Origin: Hyphomicrobiales bacterium
GTDB lineage: Bacteria > Pseudomonadota > Alphaproteobacteria > Rhizobiales > Kaistiaceae
Direction of reading: 5' to 3'
NCBI GenBank assembly: GCA_017305635.1
Contig: JAFKKF010000006.1
Span: 496,001-560,000 of the forward strand
Length of the DNA stretch: 64,000 nucleotides
Positions 1 through 11,346 of this stretch are shown here, piece by piece. The position numbers were made by a program, and so were the translations under genes. The notes beneath the pieces were generated by a model. That model saw only the letters and a program-made list of their open reading frames with translations. It had not been told where the DNA came from and made no database searches. Position 1 is the stretch's first letter. Each line of letters opens with the position of its first letter.

Positions 1-523
1 CTTCGCCCGGCATCCGCCAGAGCCAGACCTCGAACTGCTCGTCCATGCCCTTCAATTCGACCCATTGCGTCCGGTCGAAGGCGGCGGCGAGGTCCTTGGC
101 GAGCTGCCAGCGTACCGAATGGGTGATGGCGATGCCGCCCGGCTGCGCCACCTGCTGGAGGCGGACGACGAAGCCGACGGCGGCGCCGAAACGGTCGTTG
201 CCCTCGACGAAGACGTCGGCGAGGCCGATGCCGACGCGGAACACCATCGGCCGGGCGCGGCCCTCGTTGCGCCGGCCCATGGCGACCTGGAAATCGATGC
301 CCCAGCGGACGCCGTCCTCGACGCTCGCGAACTCGATCAGGCCGCCATCGCCCATCATCTTGAAAAGATTGCCGCTATGAACCTCGACGGAGGGCTCGAG
401 CACCTGGGCGCGAACCTCCGCGAACTCGGCCAGCATGCCGCGCTCGTCCGCCTCCATCAGGCGCGTCGAGCCCGCCACGTCGAGCGAGGCGAGGACGGTG
501 AGCCGGCGCGGCGAGACGCGCAT
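1..523 (-). CDS. Class III adenylate/guanylate cyclase domain protein, partial
   Basis: From an ATG at 523 the gene reads leftwards for 174 codons and leaves the window, so the C-terminal part is not visible. The catalytic domain begins almost at the N-terminus. The first metal Asp lies in SLDVAGSTRLM (D15) and the second in KMMGDGGLIEF (D59). A later segment reads AAVGFVVRLQQVAQPGG. In canonical members this stretch is VNxAxRL, so the Arg is kept but the Asn that orients the nucleotide is Gly here, which may lower or alter activity. The family makes cAMP or cGMP in the cytoplasm. Rhizobial members often carry TPR or other C-terminal domains, which cannot be checked here. It is divergent from typA. 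Confidence 0.85.
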   Translation of the reverse strand, partial: MRVSPRRLTVLASLDVAGSTRLMEADERGMLAEFAEVRAQVLEPSVEVHSGNLFKMMGDGGLIEFASVEDGVRWGIDFQVAMGRRNEGRARPMVFRVGIGLADVFVEGNDRFGAAVGFVVRLQQVAQPGGIAITHSVRWQLAKDLAAAFDRTQWVELKGMDEQFEVWLWRMPGE

Positions 524-724
524 CTTGGGTGGGTTCCCCCGGGTGATCTGGCGGCGATTTGGCGCGGGAGTTTCTTAGGAAAGCGCGCCCCCCGCAAGAC
601 GGTCCGGCCGACAAAATCCCTTCGGCATGAAAGACATGCCGCAATGAGGCTTCCTTTTGGGGGCATCCTCGCCTATATGGGCGCCGCCGGACAGGCCCGG
701 CCCCCGGCCTTAAGGCAAACCCCC

Positions 725-2539
<1,815 letters not shown>

Positions 2540-2734
2540 CGCGCGCCACGCCGGCGCCCAAAGCTTCGCAGAAAATTCATCCAGATTCCAACCATTGGCC
2601 CCGGGCCTCCGGGCGATGGCTGCCTGTCCGAATTTTCGCTTGACGCAGCAGCGCTGCAACACTCCCGGCTAAATGATCAGGCGCGTCTCCGACGCCCCCT
2701 TTGCAGCTTCGCCGAACGGACATACGCTTGCCCC

Positions 2735-3253
2735 ATGAGCAGGACCTTCACCATCGGTGTCCGGCGCGCAGAGAACGGCGATGCCGAGGCGATCACGGAC
2801 GTTCACGACGCGGCCTGGCGCTATGCCTATGACGGGATCATCCCGCCGAAGGAGCTGGCGCGGATCGTCGCCCGGCGCGGGCCGCGCTGGTGGGACCGCG
2901 CGATCCGCCGCGGCACCGCCATCCTGGTGATCGAGGTCGGCGGCAAGATCTGCGGTTACGCCACCTTCGGCCCGAACCGGGCACGCAACCTCGCGCAGAA
3001 GGGCGAGATCTACGAGATCTACCTGATGCCCGAATACCAGGGCATCGGCCTTGGCACCCGCCTGTTCCTGGCGGCGCGCAAGGAGCTGGCGCGCTTCGGC
3101 TTCGACACGATCGTGGTCTGGGCGCTCGCCGACAACGAGAATGCCTGCCGCTTCTACCGCAATGCCGGCGGCCGCAAGGTGGCCAAGGCCAATGAACGCT
3201 TCGGCGATACGGCGCTGACCAAGGTCGCCTTCGCCTGGCAGAAGGCGGCCTGA
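2735..3253 (+). CDS. GNAT family N-acetyltransferase
   Basis: The 172-residue protein has a GNAT fold. Strand beta4 reads IYEIYLMPEYQG and is followed by the acetyl-CoA pyrophosphate loop QGIGLG (102-107). A C-terminal ALADNENACRFYRNAGGRK segment is typical of motif B. The family moves an acetyl group from acetyl-CoA to an amine, and the substrate cannot be told from sequence. It may be a RimI-like or small-molecule acetyltransferase. It stands alone between typA and the convergent yggU-type gene. Confidence 0.85.
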   Translation: MSRTFTIGVRRAENGDAEAITDVHDAAWRYAYDGIIPPKELARIVARRGPRWWDRAIRRGTAILVIEVGGKICGYATFGPNRARNLAQKGEIYEIYLMPEYQGIGLGTRLFLAARKELARFGFDTIVVWALADNENACRFYRNAGGRKVAKANERFGDTALTKVAFAWQKAA

Positions 3254-3296
3254 GGCCTATTCCGTCCCTCGCTCCGGCGAGGTGGCCTATCATCAG

Positions 3297-3614
3297 CTAG
3301 TCCGTCAGGCTCTGCCACGCGTCGGCGATGCGCGCCAGCGCGTCCGGTTGTCCGGCGATGCGGATGCGCTTGCGGCGTGCCGTCGCGCCTGAGACGAGCG
3401 CTACCGACGTCTTCCCCACCTTGAAGTGGCGGGCGAGCAATTCGATGAGGGCGCGGTTGGCGGCGCCGGAATCGGGGATCGCGCGCACGCGGGCGGCGAC
3501 GACCGCCTGCCCGTCGTCCAGCACCTTCACCCCATCCAGGCCGTCGCGGGAAGCGCCGGGCGTCAGGCGCACCTCGAGGAGGATGCCCTCCGCCTCGCGG
3601 CGATAGCAGCCCAT
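3297..3614 (-). CDS. DUF167 (YggU) family protein
   Basis: This 105-residue protein matches the DUF167/YggU family in size and in signature: VRLTPGASRDGLDGV near the N-terminus, VRAIPDSGAANRALIELLARHFKV in the middle, and VSGATARRKRIRIAG near the C-terminus. The family has a small alpha/beta fold of unknown function and often sits directly downstream of yggT, as here, with 7 bases between them. The two genes are probably co-transcribed. Confidence 0.88.
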   Translation of the reverse strand: MGCYRREAEGILLEVRLTPGASRDGLDGVKVLDDGQAVVAARVRAIPDSGAANRALIELLARHFKVGKTSVALVSGATARRKRIRIAGQPDALARIADAWQSLTD

Positions 3615-3621
3615 GGCGGCC

Positions 3622-3912
3622 TCAATAGACCAGCTTGGCGAGGTTCGGGAGGATGACGCTCTGGATGAAGATGATGATCAGGATCAGCACGACCGGCGAG
3701 ATGTCGACCAGCCCCATGCGCGGCAGGACGTTCCGGATCGGGCGGAGCAGCGGCTCGGTGACCGCGAAGAGGACCTGGCCGATGGCGGCGACCACCGGGT
3801 GCCGCGGGTTAACGACGTTGAAGGCGACCAGCCAGCTGAGCAGGGCCGAGGCGACCAGGATGTAGATATAGAGCTGGAGCACGTAGTAGATGAACTGGAT
3901 CAGCTCGATCAT
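3622..3912 (-). CDS. YggT family membrane protein
   Basis: The protein has 96 residues if it starts at the ATG at 3912 (MIELIQFIYYVLQLYIY). A longer start at 3942 adds ten non-hydrophobic residues and looks less likely. Two hydrophobic segments flank a conserved central loop with NPRHPVVAAIGQVLFAVTEPLLRPIRNVLP, the YggT signature with its ExLLRPIR motif. The second segment (SPVVLILIIIFIQSVIL) lies near the C-terminus. YggT proteins are inner-membrane proteins linked to osmotic shock tolerance and division-related septum proteins, but no reaction is known. It lies directly upstream of the DUF167 gene. Confidence 0.9.
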   Translation of the reverse strand: MIELIQFIYYVLQLYIYILVASALLSWLVAFNVVNPRHPVVAAIGQVLFAVTEPLLRPIRNVLPRMGLVDISPVVLILIIIFIQSVILPNLAKLVY

Positions 3913-4079
3913 GGGGGTCCCGCGCGGCGTCCTCTCGGCCACCTGATGTAGCGGCGGCCCGTTCCGCCCGCAACCCTCGGCGGATCGAGAGCGGTCTTTC
4001 CTTGACAGGAGAAAAGGGCAAATCGTAAATGGCGGCCACGCGAGGCCGGGTTCGTCCCGGCCTCCGCCCGGTAAGGTCC

Positions 4080-4150
<71 letters not shown>

Positions 4151-4155
<5 letters not shown>

Positions 4156-4178
4156 ACAATTACATGATATTGTTGGTG
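4151..4178 (+). terminator. Hairpin terminator of tRNA-Ala
   Basis: A 10-bp perfect stem CACCAACAAT/ATTGTTGGTG closes an 8-nt loop directly after the tRNA and is followed by TTTCG. Its left arm reuses the tRNA's own last bases (C and ACCA), so the terminator must unfold or be trimmed for the mature 3' end to form. The U-tract is short, so termination is an inference. Confidence 0.6.
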
Positions 4179-4295
4179 TTTCGATCTGGTCTGCATCTGT
4201 CGCAGCTTTTTCTCGGGTCATCATCCGGTCATCGCCGCATCCGTATCCGAGCCTCGGCAGGCGTCAGGTCCGGGTGACGCCCGGGCGTCGGGACG

Positions 4296-7200
4296 TCAGT
4301 AGTCCCACTGGGCACCGATGCCGACCTCGCTGCTATCGGCGCCGGTCGCTCCCTGGACGCGGATGTTCTTGGTGATGTCCACGTCGACGGTGACCTTGCT
4401 GGAGCCCGGCTGCGTGCCCTGCTTGACGCCGAGGTAGATGTGGTCGTTCAGCCGCTTGCCTATGCCGATCTCGCCGCCATTGCCGGCCGCGTTGGCGCCG
4501 ACGTCGAGCGCATCGACGCCAAGGGAGCGGCGTACCTTGTCGAGGACGCCCGGTCCGCCGCCGGAGAACTGCGCCACGACCTGGGCCACCTGCAAGGCCT
4601 GGCCGGCGGAGAGCGAGCCGAGTTCGCGGCCGAAGAAGAGGCGCGAGACGATCTCGTCCTGGGGCAGCTCGGGCGAGGAGGTGAGCGCGATCTGCGGCGC
4701 GCTCGCCGGGCCGGTGATGACGATCTTGGCGGTGACGCCGTTGCTGGTCGTCTCGGCGACGAGGTTGAGCTGCGGGTCGAGGGAGCCGGCGAAGGTGATC
4801 GTCCCCGAGGTCAGGGTGAAGGTCTTGCCGGCGACGCTGAAGCGGCCGCGGCGCAGGTCGAAGGCGCCGATGGCAACCGGGGCGGCATTGTTGCCACGGA
4901 CGGTGATGTCGCCGCCAAGCTCGGCATCCAGCCCCATGCCGCGCACGAAGACCCCGTTCGGCGCCGAGACCGCGACGTCGAGGTCGACCGCCGAGGTCGC
5001 CCTCGGCGCGGCCCTGGTGGCCGCAGCCTTCGCTGCCGGCGCCTGCACTGCCGCCTGGCTCTTGCCGGCGCCGCCCTTGCCCTCGACATTGACGTGGCGG
5101 ACGCTTACGTCCGGCAGTCCGGAATCGAGCCGGTCCGGGATGTTGACGTCGAGCGTCTTGACCACGATGCGCCCGCCGATCTTCGGTCGGATCGCCACCG
5201 GGCCGGTGACGGTCACGCGGCCGCCGGCCACCATGCGGACCACCTCGCTGGAGAGAAGCGTCGCGCTGGTGAGGTTCAGCGTGATGTTGGCCGGGAACCC
5301 GGCCGCCGGGTCGATCGCGACGTCGCCGCTTCCCGTGAGCGTGCCGCCGTCGGCGGTCCTGGCCGAAAGCGAAGCCAGGCGGATCGCGCGGTCCGACCCT
5401 TCGAGCACCGCTTCGATCGCGGAGAGCGCGAGACCGTTGACCGGGTCGTCATAGCGCCCGCCCGTCACGCGCACGTTTCCCTTCACCGAGGGCGCAGCGA
5501 GGGTGCCGGCCACCGCAAGGTCGAGGCTGGCCTTGCCATCGGCGCGCGCGCCCGTGGTGGCGAGGAAGGCATTGGCGAGGGCGAGTGCGATCTCGCCTTT
5601 GACCGCGAGCGCGAGCTGGCCGGCGCCCATGGGCACCGAGCCGCTGACGTTCAGCCCGGCAATCGAAGGCCCGGTCACCGCGCCTCTCACCTCGATCCGG
5701 CCTTTCGCCAGCGCACCCTCCGCCTTCACGTCGAAGGGGCCGACGCCGGAGGCCGAGAGCGCCGGCACGGTGAGGCGCGCGACGCTCAGCCGGTACGTGC
5801 CCGCCGGCGCCGCGGCGCTGCCGGAGAGCTTCACCGTGCCGGAGAGCATGCCGCCCGGCGCGTCCGACCCGGCAAAGAGCGCGACGATCGAGAGCGGCAG
5901 CGCGCTGATCTCGGCGGAGAGGTCCAGCCTGTCGCCGGCGCTTCCGGCGATGGTCGCCGATCCGCCGCCGCTTGCAAGCGCAAGCCGATCGACGGCTACC
6001 CCGCCATCAGTGAGCTTCAGCGTCGCCGGCTCCTGCAGCGTCACGGCGGTCGCGCCCTTCGTGACCCGCAGCGCCTGCAGCTTCAGGGTCGGACCATCGG
6101 AAAGGTCGCCGGCGGCGGTCACGTTCATGCCGAGCCCGCTCGCCTCGAGCTTCAATGCGGTTGCGCCGGGCGCGCCGGTTGCCGCCAGCGTCGCCTTGTC
6201 GATGGTGACACCGCCCGCCTTCATGCCGGCGACGATCACGCGGCCGTCGACCGAGATGTTGCCCGCCGGGTCGCGGATGGTCGCGTCGGCATCGACCTGG
6301 CCGAGGGCCTGGCCGGCGGCGCGGATGCCGGATCCCCTGGCGACCAGGGCGACCTGCTGCACGCCGCCCGGCGCATCGAGGACGAGGGTCGCGTCGAGCT
6401 TGCCGGCGACCTCGGTCATGGCGAGCGCCGAAATGTCCGCGAGGTCCCCCGCAGCGGTGGCGAGCCGGCCGGTGGCGATGCCATTGGCGAGCGCCACGTC
6501 CCCCTTGGTCGAGACCGAACCGATGAGGATGTCGAGGCCTTCGAGGTGCCGTGCCCCATCGGCATCGGTGACGAGGCGGCCCTTGCCGGTGGCCGGCTTG
6601 CCGGCAATGCGTCCGTCGAGGCCAAAGGTGCCGCCGGCAGCGCCGAGAAGGTCCGTGGCGGAGACGGCGAGCGAGAGGTTCTCGATCTTGCGGCCCATGG
6701 CGGTGCCGGCCGGGATGAGCACCTTGCCGTCGACGTCCAGCTTTTCCAGCGAGCCGGAAAAGGTCGCGTCGGCGCTCATGGCGCCGGACAGGTCGGGGCT
6801 GACGGCGGCGAGGTCGGCGACCGCTACCTTCGCCTGCAGGTCGGCGCCGGCCTTCGCGATGCTGCCGTCGACCGCGACGTCGAGGCCCTTTCCCGCGATC
6901 TTCAGGCCGTCCACGGCGATGTCGCCATCGGCCTTCCGCGACACGTCGCCGACGATGGTCGTCTCGCCCCGCAGGAAGCCGTCCAGCGCCGCGATGCCGG
7001 TCACCGCATCGCGGGCGCGAATGCCGAGCTTCGCCGAAAAGGCGGCAAAGCCTTCCGACGCGGCGATGTCGATATTGGCCGCCGCGAGGCCCGAAAGCGG
7101 CTGGCCGGCGAGCGGCGCGAAGGCGGCAAGGTCCAGCCGCGCGATCTTCGCCGTGCCGGTCACGGCCTGCGGCGTCGCGTTGCCGGCGAAGTCCATGTCG

Positions 7201-8579
7201 AGTGCGTCGAGCGCGACATGGGCGGCGGCGAGCGCGACCGCGTAGCTTGACGAGACCGATCCGGCGAGCGTGAAGCGCGCCGCTTTGCCCAGCGCCTCGG
7301 CGACTTTCGTGTCGCCCGCGGAAAGGCCGCCGGCATTGCCGTCGACGGCAAGCGCGAGGCTGCCGTCCGCCTGCGGCCTCGTGGTTGCCTTCACCGCGAC
7401 GGTGGCGGCGCCATAGGCGTTCGCCTTCAGGTCTTCCGCGGTGAGCGTCGCGTCCACCGTCGGCGCGGCGAGCTTGCCGTCCACCTCGGCATGGAGGCGG
7501 AGCGAATTCCACGCAAGGTCCGGCATCAGCCCGGCGAAGCGCGAGGCATCGCCGCCGACGATGTCGAAGGCGAGCTTTCCGGTGCCGGCTCGGATATCAA
7601 GGGTGCCGACGAGGGCGAGCCCGACGCCGGCGGTCTTGAGGTTCAGGCCCTCGATGGCGATGCGCCCGGCCGGATCGATCACCGCCGAGCCGATCATCTC
7701 CGACCGGCCGTCGAGCGCGGGCCTCACATTCTCCGGTGCGAGGCCGGCGACCGTGCCGGCAAGGTCGAGCATGACGCGCCGGCTGCCGCCTTCCACGGCG
7801 CGGATGGCGGCGGTGCCGCCGAGATCGAGCATGTCCCCGGCATCGAGCACCAGCTTTCCCTGCCAGTCGTCGAGCGTGCCGCTGCCCTTCACGCTCGCCG
7901 CGACCGCCGGCAGGCCGGGCAGGCCGATGAGCCGCGCCACGACACCGCCGGCGGGCTCTCCCGCCGCCACGTCGATGTCGAGTTGCTCCGTCCCCGGCAC
8001 GTAGCGGGCCGTGCCCTTGACGGCGCCGGGGCTGTCCCTGCGCTCCACCGCGAAGGCGAGCGCCAGTCCTTCCGCCGGATCGACCAGCCGGGCATTGCCC
8101 GTGATGGAAAGGGTCACCGGCGTTCCGAGCACCGGCGCGCCGAGCGCCAGCTCGTCCACGGACAGGTTGCCGAGGATCGCGCGCATGGCGGGCAGGCCGC
8201 TGCCGCTGCTTTCCGGTGCCGGGGGGAGCTCGGGCAGGCGGGTGAGGGAGACCTTCCCGGCCGCCAGGGTCTCGATATCGAGCACGCCGCCGAGGAGCCG
8301 CATCGGGTGCCAGGCGAGATGGGCGCGATCGACGCTCGCGAAGACCCCTTTGTTGTCCGCCGCCCGGATGTCCGTCGCGGTCATCGAGAAAGGCACCGAA
8401 CCCTCGATTCCTCCGATGGTCAGGGTGAGGCCGTTGCCGCTGGCGAGGCTCCCGATGGTCGAGGCGAGCAGGCTCTTTCCCGGCCCGGTCTGCACCAGGC
8501 CCCAGAGGCCGAGAAGGAGAATGATGACCGCCGCGACGGCGATCGCGACCCAGGCGAAGATGCGGCGGAGCACCTTCAT
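4296..8579 (-). CDS. tamB: Translocation and assembly module protein TamB
   Basis: This 1427-residue protein has an N-terminal membrane anchor (about residues 8-30, AWVAIAVAAVIILLLGLWGL) and a very long, repetitive beta-rich periplasmic body full of Val, Ala, Gly and Asp. The C-terminal TamB/DUF490 domain contains FDLRRGRFSVAGKTFTLTSG and ends in an aromatic residue (GIGAQWDY). The family forms a beta-taco bridge from inner to outer membrane and works with TamA in outer-membrane protein insertion and phospholipid transport. It overlaps the end of tamA by one base (TGATG), which indicates translational coupling. Confidence 0.93.
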   Translation of the reverse strand: MKVLRRIFAWVAIAVAAVIILLLGLWGLVQTGPGKSLLASTIGSLASGNGLTLTIGGIEGSVPFSMTATDIRAADNKGVFASVDRAHLAWHPMRLLGGVLDIETLAAGKVSLTRLPELPPAPESSGSGLPAMRAILGNLSVDELALGAPVLGTPVTLSITGNARLVDPAEGLALAFAVERRDSPGAVKGTARYVPGTEQLDIDVAAGEPAGGVVARLIGLPGLPAVAASVKGSGTLDDWQGKLVLDAGDMLDLGGTAAIRAVEGGSRRVMLDLAGTVAGLAPENVRPALDGRSEMIGSAVIDPAGRIAIEGLNLKTAGVGLALVGTLDIRAGTGKLAFDIVGGDASRFAGLMPDLAWNSLRLHAEVDGKLAAPTVDATLTAEDLKANAYGAATVAVKATTRPQADGSLALAVDGNAGGLSAGDTKVAEALGKAARFTLAGSVSSSYAVALAAAHVALDALDMDFAGNATPQAVTGTAKIARLDLAAFAPLAGQPLSGLAAANIDIAASEGFAAFSAKLGIRARDAVTGIAALDGFLRGETTIVGDVSRKADGDIAVDGLKIAGKGLDVAVDGSIAKAGADLQAKVAVADLAAVSPDLSGAMSADATFSGSLEKLDVDGKVLIPAGTAMGRKIENLSLAVSATDLLGAAGGTFGLDGRIAGKPATGKGRLVTDADGARHLEGLDILIGSVSTKGDVALANGIATGRLATAAGDLADISALAMTEVAGKLDATLVLDAPGGVQQVALVARGSGIRAAGQALGQVDADATIRDPAGNISVDGRVIVAGMKAGGVTIDKATLAATGAPGATALKLEASGLGMNVTAAGDLSDGPTLKLQALRVTKGATAVTLQEPATLKLTDGGVAVDRLALASGGGSATIAGSAGDRLDLSAEISALPLSIVALFAGSDAPGGMLSGTVKLSGSAAAPAGTYRLSVARLTVPALSASGVGPFDVKAEGALAKGRIEVRGAVTGPSIAGLNVSGSVPMGAGQLALAVKGEIALALANAFLATTGARADGKASLDLAVAGTLAAPSVKGNVRVTGGRYDDPVNGLALSAIEAVLEGSDRAIRLASLSARTADGGTLTGSGDVAIDPAAGFPANITLNLTSATLLSSEVVRMVAGGRVTVTGPVAIRPKIGGRIVVKTLDVNIPDRLDSGLPDVSVRHVNVEGKGGAGKSQAAVQAPAAKAAATRAAPRATSAVDLDVAVSAPNGVFVRGMGLDAELGGDITVRGNNAAPVAIGAFDLRRGRFSVAGKTFTLTSGTITFAGSLDPQLNLVAETTSNGVTAKIVITGPASAPQIALTSSPELPQDEIVSRLFFGRELGSLSAGQALQVAQVVAQFSGGGPGVLDKVRRSLGVDALDVGANAAGNGGEIGIGKRLNDHIYLGVKQGTQPGSSKVTVDVDITKNIRVQGATGADSSEVGIGAQWDY

Positions 8580-10549
8580 CAGAAGGACTGCCCGAGGCTC
8601 ACATAGATGCCGTACCTGGCATCGTCCGGCCGCCGGTTGAGCGGGAAGGCGACGTCGAGGCGCACCGGGCCGATGCCGGTATAGTAGCGCAGCCCGAGCC
8701 CGGCCGAGTAGCGGAGCTGGCCGAGGTCGGGCACGCGCCCGGCAAAGGCTGCGCCGGCATCGAAGAAGGGCACGATGCCGACCGTGTCGGTGACCTTGAT
8801 GCGCGCCTCCAGCGACGCGGTCAGGAAGCTGAGGCCGCCGATGATGTTGCCCGCCGCATCGCGCGGGCTCGCCTCCTGATAGCCGAAGCCGCGGAGCGTC
8901 CCGCCGCCGCCGACATAGAAGCGCCGCTGCGGCGGCATGTCGTCGAGGGAGGCGCCGATGAGGGTGCCCGCCGTGACCCGGCCGGCGAGGATGTACTTGT
9001 TCTCCGCGTCCAGCGCCCGGTAGGTGGCGAACGACCCCTGGAAGAGGAGCGGCCCCGAGCCGGCATTGCCGAGGAGCGCGAAGGGCTCGAAGCGCCCGGT
9101 GGCGCGGATGCCCTTCGCCGGATCGACCGGATTGTCCGTGCTGTCATAGGAGACATCGATCGGCATGCCGACGATCAGGTCGTTGCGATCGTAGGTGGCG
9201 GTCACGGTATGGGCCGCCTCGAAATCGATGCCGGCCTGCACCGATAGCCTGTCGTCGACCTTGTGGCGGACGCCGGTCGTGAGGGTGATCGCCTTGCGGA
9301 TATAGGCGTCGGTCACCTCGCGGAACACCGAGGCCTGGGCGAGGAGCTCGTCCTGCGTCGTAATGATATCCGGCTTGGTGAAGGTGGCGGTGAACTTGTA
9401 GCCGAACGGATCCTGGTCGGGGAGCGAATCGGGCACGTCGCCGTACCACGAGGCCTGGGCGTCGAGGCGGAGCGTCTCGCCGCCGCCGAAGAGGTTGCGG
9501 TGCCCCCAGTAGCCGTTGATGGTCGAGCCGTCCGTGCTCGAATACTTCGCGCCGAAGCCGACATAGCGGGGCTTGCGCTCGGTCACCTCGACGGAAAGCG
9601 GGAGCTGGCCGTTGGGGTCGAGATGGTCGGCCTCGACGATGCGCACGCTGGCGAAGATGTCGTGGCCGGCAATGTCCTTGCGGACCTGCTCCAGGACCTT
9701 CGGCGAATAGGGCTCGCCCGGCCGGATCGCCTTGACGCGGTTACGGATGAACGAGGTCTTCACCCCCTCGTTGCCGCTGATCGAGACCGGCCCCATGGTC
9801 GCGACCGGCCCGGCCTCGACATAGAAGGCGATGTCGACGCGTCTCCTCGCATGGTCGGCGACCACGTCCTTGTCGGCGATCCGGGCGAAGGGATGCCCCC
9901 CGTCGCGGAGCTTGCCGGTGATCACCGCCTCGGCGGCATTGATCAGGGTCGCCTTCGCCTCGTCGCCCTCGACGATCTTCAGCGCCTTCGCTCCCGGCAT
10001 GTCGGGAAGCGGCGCGTGCGTATGGGCATCGAGGATGCGCACCGTGCCGAAGCGGAAGAGCGGACCGGGCGTGACCGTGATCTTCACCGGCACGGGCCCC
10101 GCCTTCCGCGCCGCGTCGATCACGTCGAGGATGTTCTGGCTGTCCGCCGGCTGTCCGGCGACGAGGATCAGGATCGTGCCGTCGTAATAGCCGTTGGCAT
10201 AGAGCGCGGCGGTGAGGCGCTGGTAGTCCGACAGGGCGCGCCGCGCCAGGCCGGCGGCGCCGGAGGGCGGCGTCGATTCGAGCGTGTCGAGATTGGAAGC
10301 GTCGGCGATGGCCTTCCGCAGCGAGCGCGACGCACCGGGAACCGTGACGGTCGTGCGGTAGGGAACCGCGTCGGCGACGGGCGCGGTCTTGCGGTCGCGG
10401 CTGAACCAGGAGGTGATGCGATCAAGGAAGCCCGGCTGGCGCGCCGAAGCGGCTTCCAGCGCGATCGCCAGAAGCAACGCCGTCGCCACTACCAGCACCG
10501 AGCACGCAGCTAACGCCCGAGACTTGTCCGCAAGCCCATGTTTCACCAA
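8579..10549 (-). CDS. tamA: Outer membrane assembly protein TamA (Omp85 family)
   Basis: The protein has 656 residues. A hydrophobic N-terminal segment (ACSVLVVATALLLAIALEAASA) is consistent with export. POTRA domains follow to about residue 340, including VSISGNEGVKTSFIRNRVKAIRPGEPYSPKV, and then a C-terminal 16-strand Omp85 barrel. The barrel has the L6-type motif GGGGTLRGFGYQE (VRGF/Y family signature) and ends in Phe (YVSLGQSF), the usual outer-membrane signal. TamA sits in the outer membrane and pairs with TamB, whose gene starts one base inside this one's stop codon. Confidence 0.93.
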   Translation of the reverse strand: MVKHGLADKSRALAACSVLVVATALLLAIALEAASARQPGFLDRITSWFSRDRKTAPVADAVPYRTTVTVPGASRSLRKAIADASNLDTLESTPPSGAAGLARRALSDYQRLTAALYANGYYDGTILILVAGQPADSQNILDVIDAARKAGPVPVKITVTPGPLFRFGTVRILDAHTHAPLPDMPGAKALKIVEGDEAKATLINAAEAVITGKLRDGGHPFARIADKDVVADHARRRVDIAFYVEAGPVATMGPVSISGNEGVKTSFIRNRVKAIRPGEPYSPKVLEQVRKDIAGHDIFASVRIVEADHLDPNGQLPLSVEVTERKPRYVGFGAKYSSTDGSTINGYWGHRNLFGGGETLRLDAQASWYGDVPDSLPDQDPFGYKFTATFTKPDIITTQDELLAQASVFREVTDAYIRKAITLTTGVRHKVDDRLSVQAGIDFEAAHTVTATYDRNDLIVGMPIDVSYDSTDNPVDPAKGIRATGRFEPFALLGNAGSGPLLFQGSFATYRALDAENKYILAGRVTAGTLIGASLDDMPPQRRFYVGGGGTLRGFGYQEASPRDAAGNIIGGLSFLTASLEARIKVTDTVGIVPFFDAGAAFAGRVPDLGQLRYSAGLGLRYYTGIGPVRLDVAFPLNRRPDDARYGIYVSLGQSF

Positions 10550-10698
10550 GCCTTTCCTCGCTTCCCTACGCTTGCACTAGATGGCGAGAATGTGGCGATT
10601 TTCGCTCCGGCGTGCTTCCAACGCCTCGATAGACGGCATTTCTTGCCATGAGGTTTTCGGCAGGCCGCCCCATCCATGCGGCGTTGGCATGGGCAAGA

Positions 10699-11133
10699 TC
10701 ACTGATTGTCGACGCAGGCGTCGGCCAGGCAGGCCTCGATCTGCCTGAGAAATCCGATGCCAGGGGTGTCGTCTTCGACGATTCTCTCCATCGTGACCCC
10801 GTCGGCTTGGCAGGCCGTGGCCTTGCGCAAACCCGCCAGGGCCTGGGACAATCCTCGAGCGTCGGATGCGTCGAGCGTCAGCAGGCCCGGTGGGTCGGAA
10901 AAAATCGTGGCGACAGGCGCACCGTTCAGCAGCTCTTGCGCATTGATCGCCTTCCCCAGCGATATCAACACCGCCTGGTCCTTCGGATCGAGCTTTACCT
11001 CTGCCTGGGGACCGATATCGCAGGCCAGCGCCGAAGTGCTCGAGAGCACGATCGCAGCAAACGCCGTGATGCGGCCGAGGTCGTGCGCGTTTAAGGCATC
11101 GCTTAGGTCGATCAGGGTGGATCGAATGTCCAT
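10699..11133 (-). CDS. Hypothetical protein, 144 aa
   Basis: The ATG at 11133 is chosen because GGAGGG lies 6 bases upstream. The frame is open further but reads as low-quality Arg-rich sequence. After a short charged start, residues about 23-36 are hydrophobic (ITAFAAIVLSSTSALACDIG), which looks like an internal or late signal peptide ending near ALA-CD. The mature part has four Cys, with two near the C-terminus (IEACLADACVDNQ), consistent with a disulfide-bonded periplasmic protein. I recognise no family. It is 212 bases downstream of another small secreted gene on the same strand. Confidence 0.6.
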   Translation of the reverse strand: MDIRSTLIDLSDALNAHDLGRITAFAAIVLSSTSALACDIGPQAEVKLDPKDQAVLISLGKAINAQELLNGAPVATIFSDPPGLLTLDASDARGLSQALAGLRKATACQADGVTMERIVEDDTPGIGFLRQIEACLADACVDNQ

Positions 11134-11346
11134 TTGCTTCCCTCCGCTACGTGTCTGGCGGGACCGCGCCGGGCGATAGTGCCAGGGTCCGACGGTCTGA
11201 CGGCCGAGTGTCGGCCCCGGAAACGACCCCAGGCGGCCCGCGGAGTCGTTTTCCGAGAGCGCCGCCACGCCGCGGGAGTTGGCGATCTCGCGGCAATCAG
11301 CGCGAGAACCTGCCTCTCGCAGTCCGTGAGATCGGGCGGACCTTCC

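Noticed and set aside
65..724. Upstream extension of typA
   Set aside because: The added 220 residues overlap the cyclase gene antisense and are not TypA-like; MSLRNIAIIAHVDHG is the true N-terminus.
4440..7250. Long + strand open frames opposite tamB (and similar ones opposite typA, tamA, sucA and xerC)
   Set aside because: They are antisense shadows of GC-rich genes, rich in Arg/Gly/Ala, without motifs.
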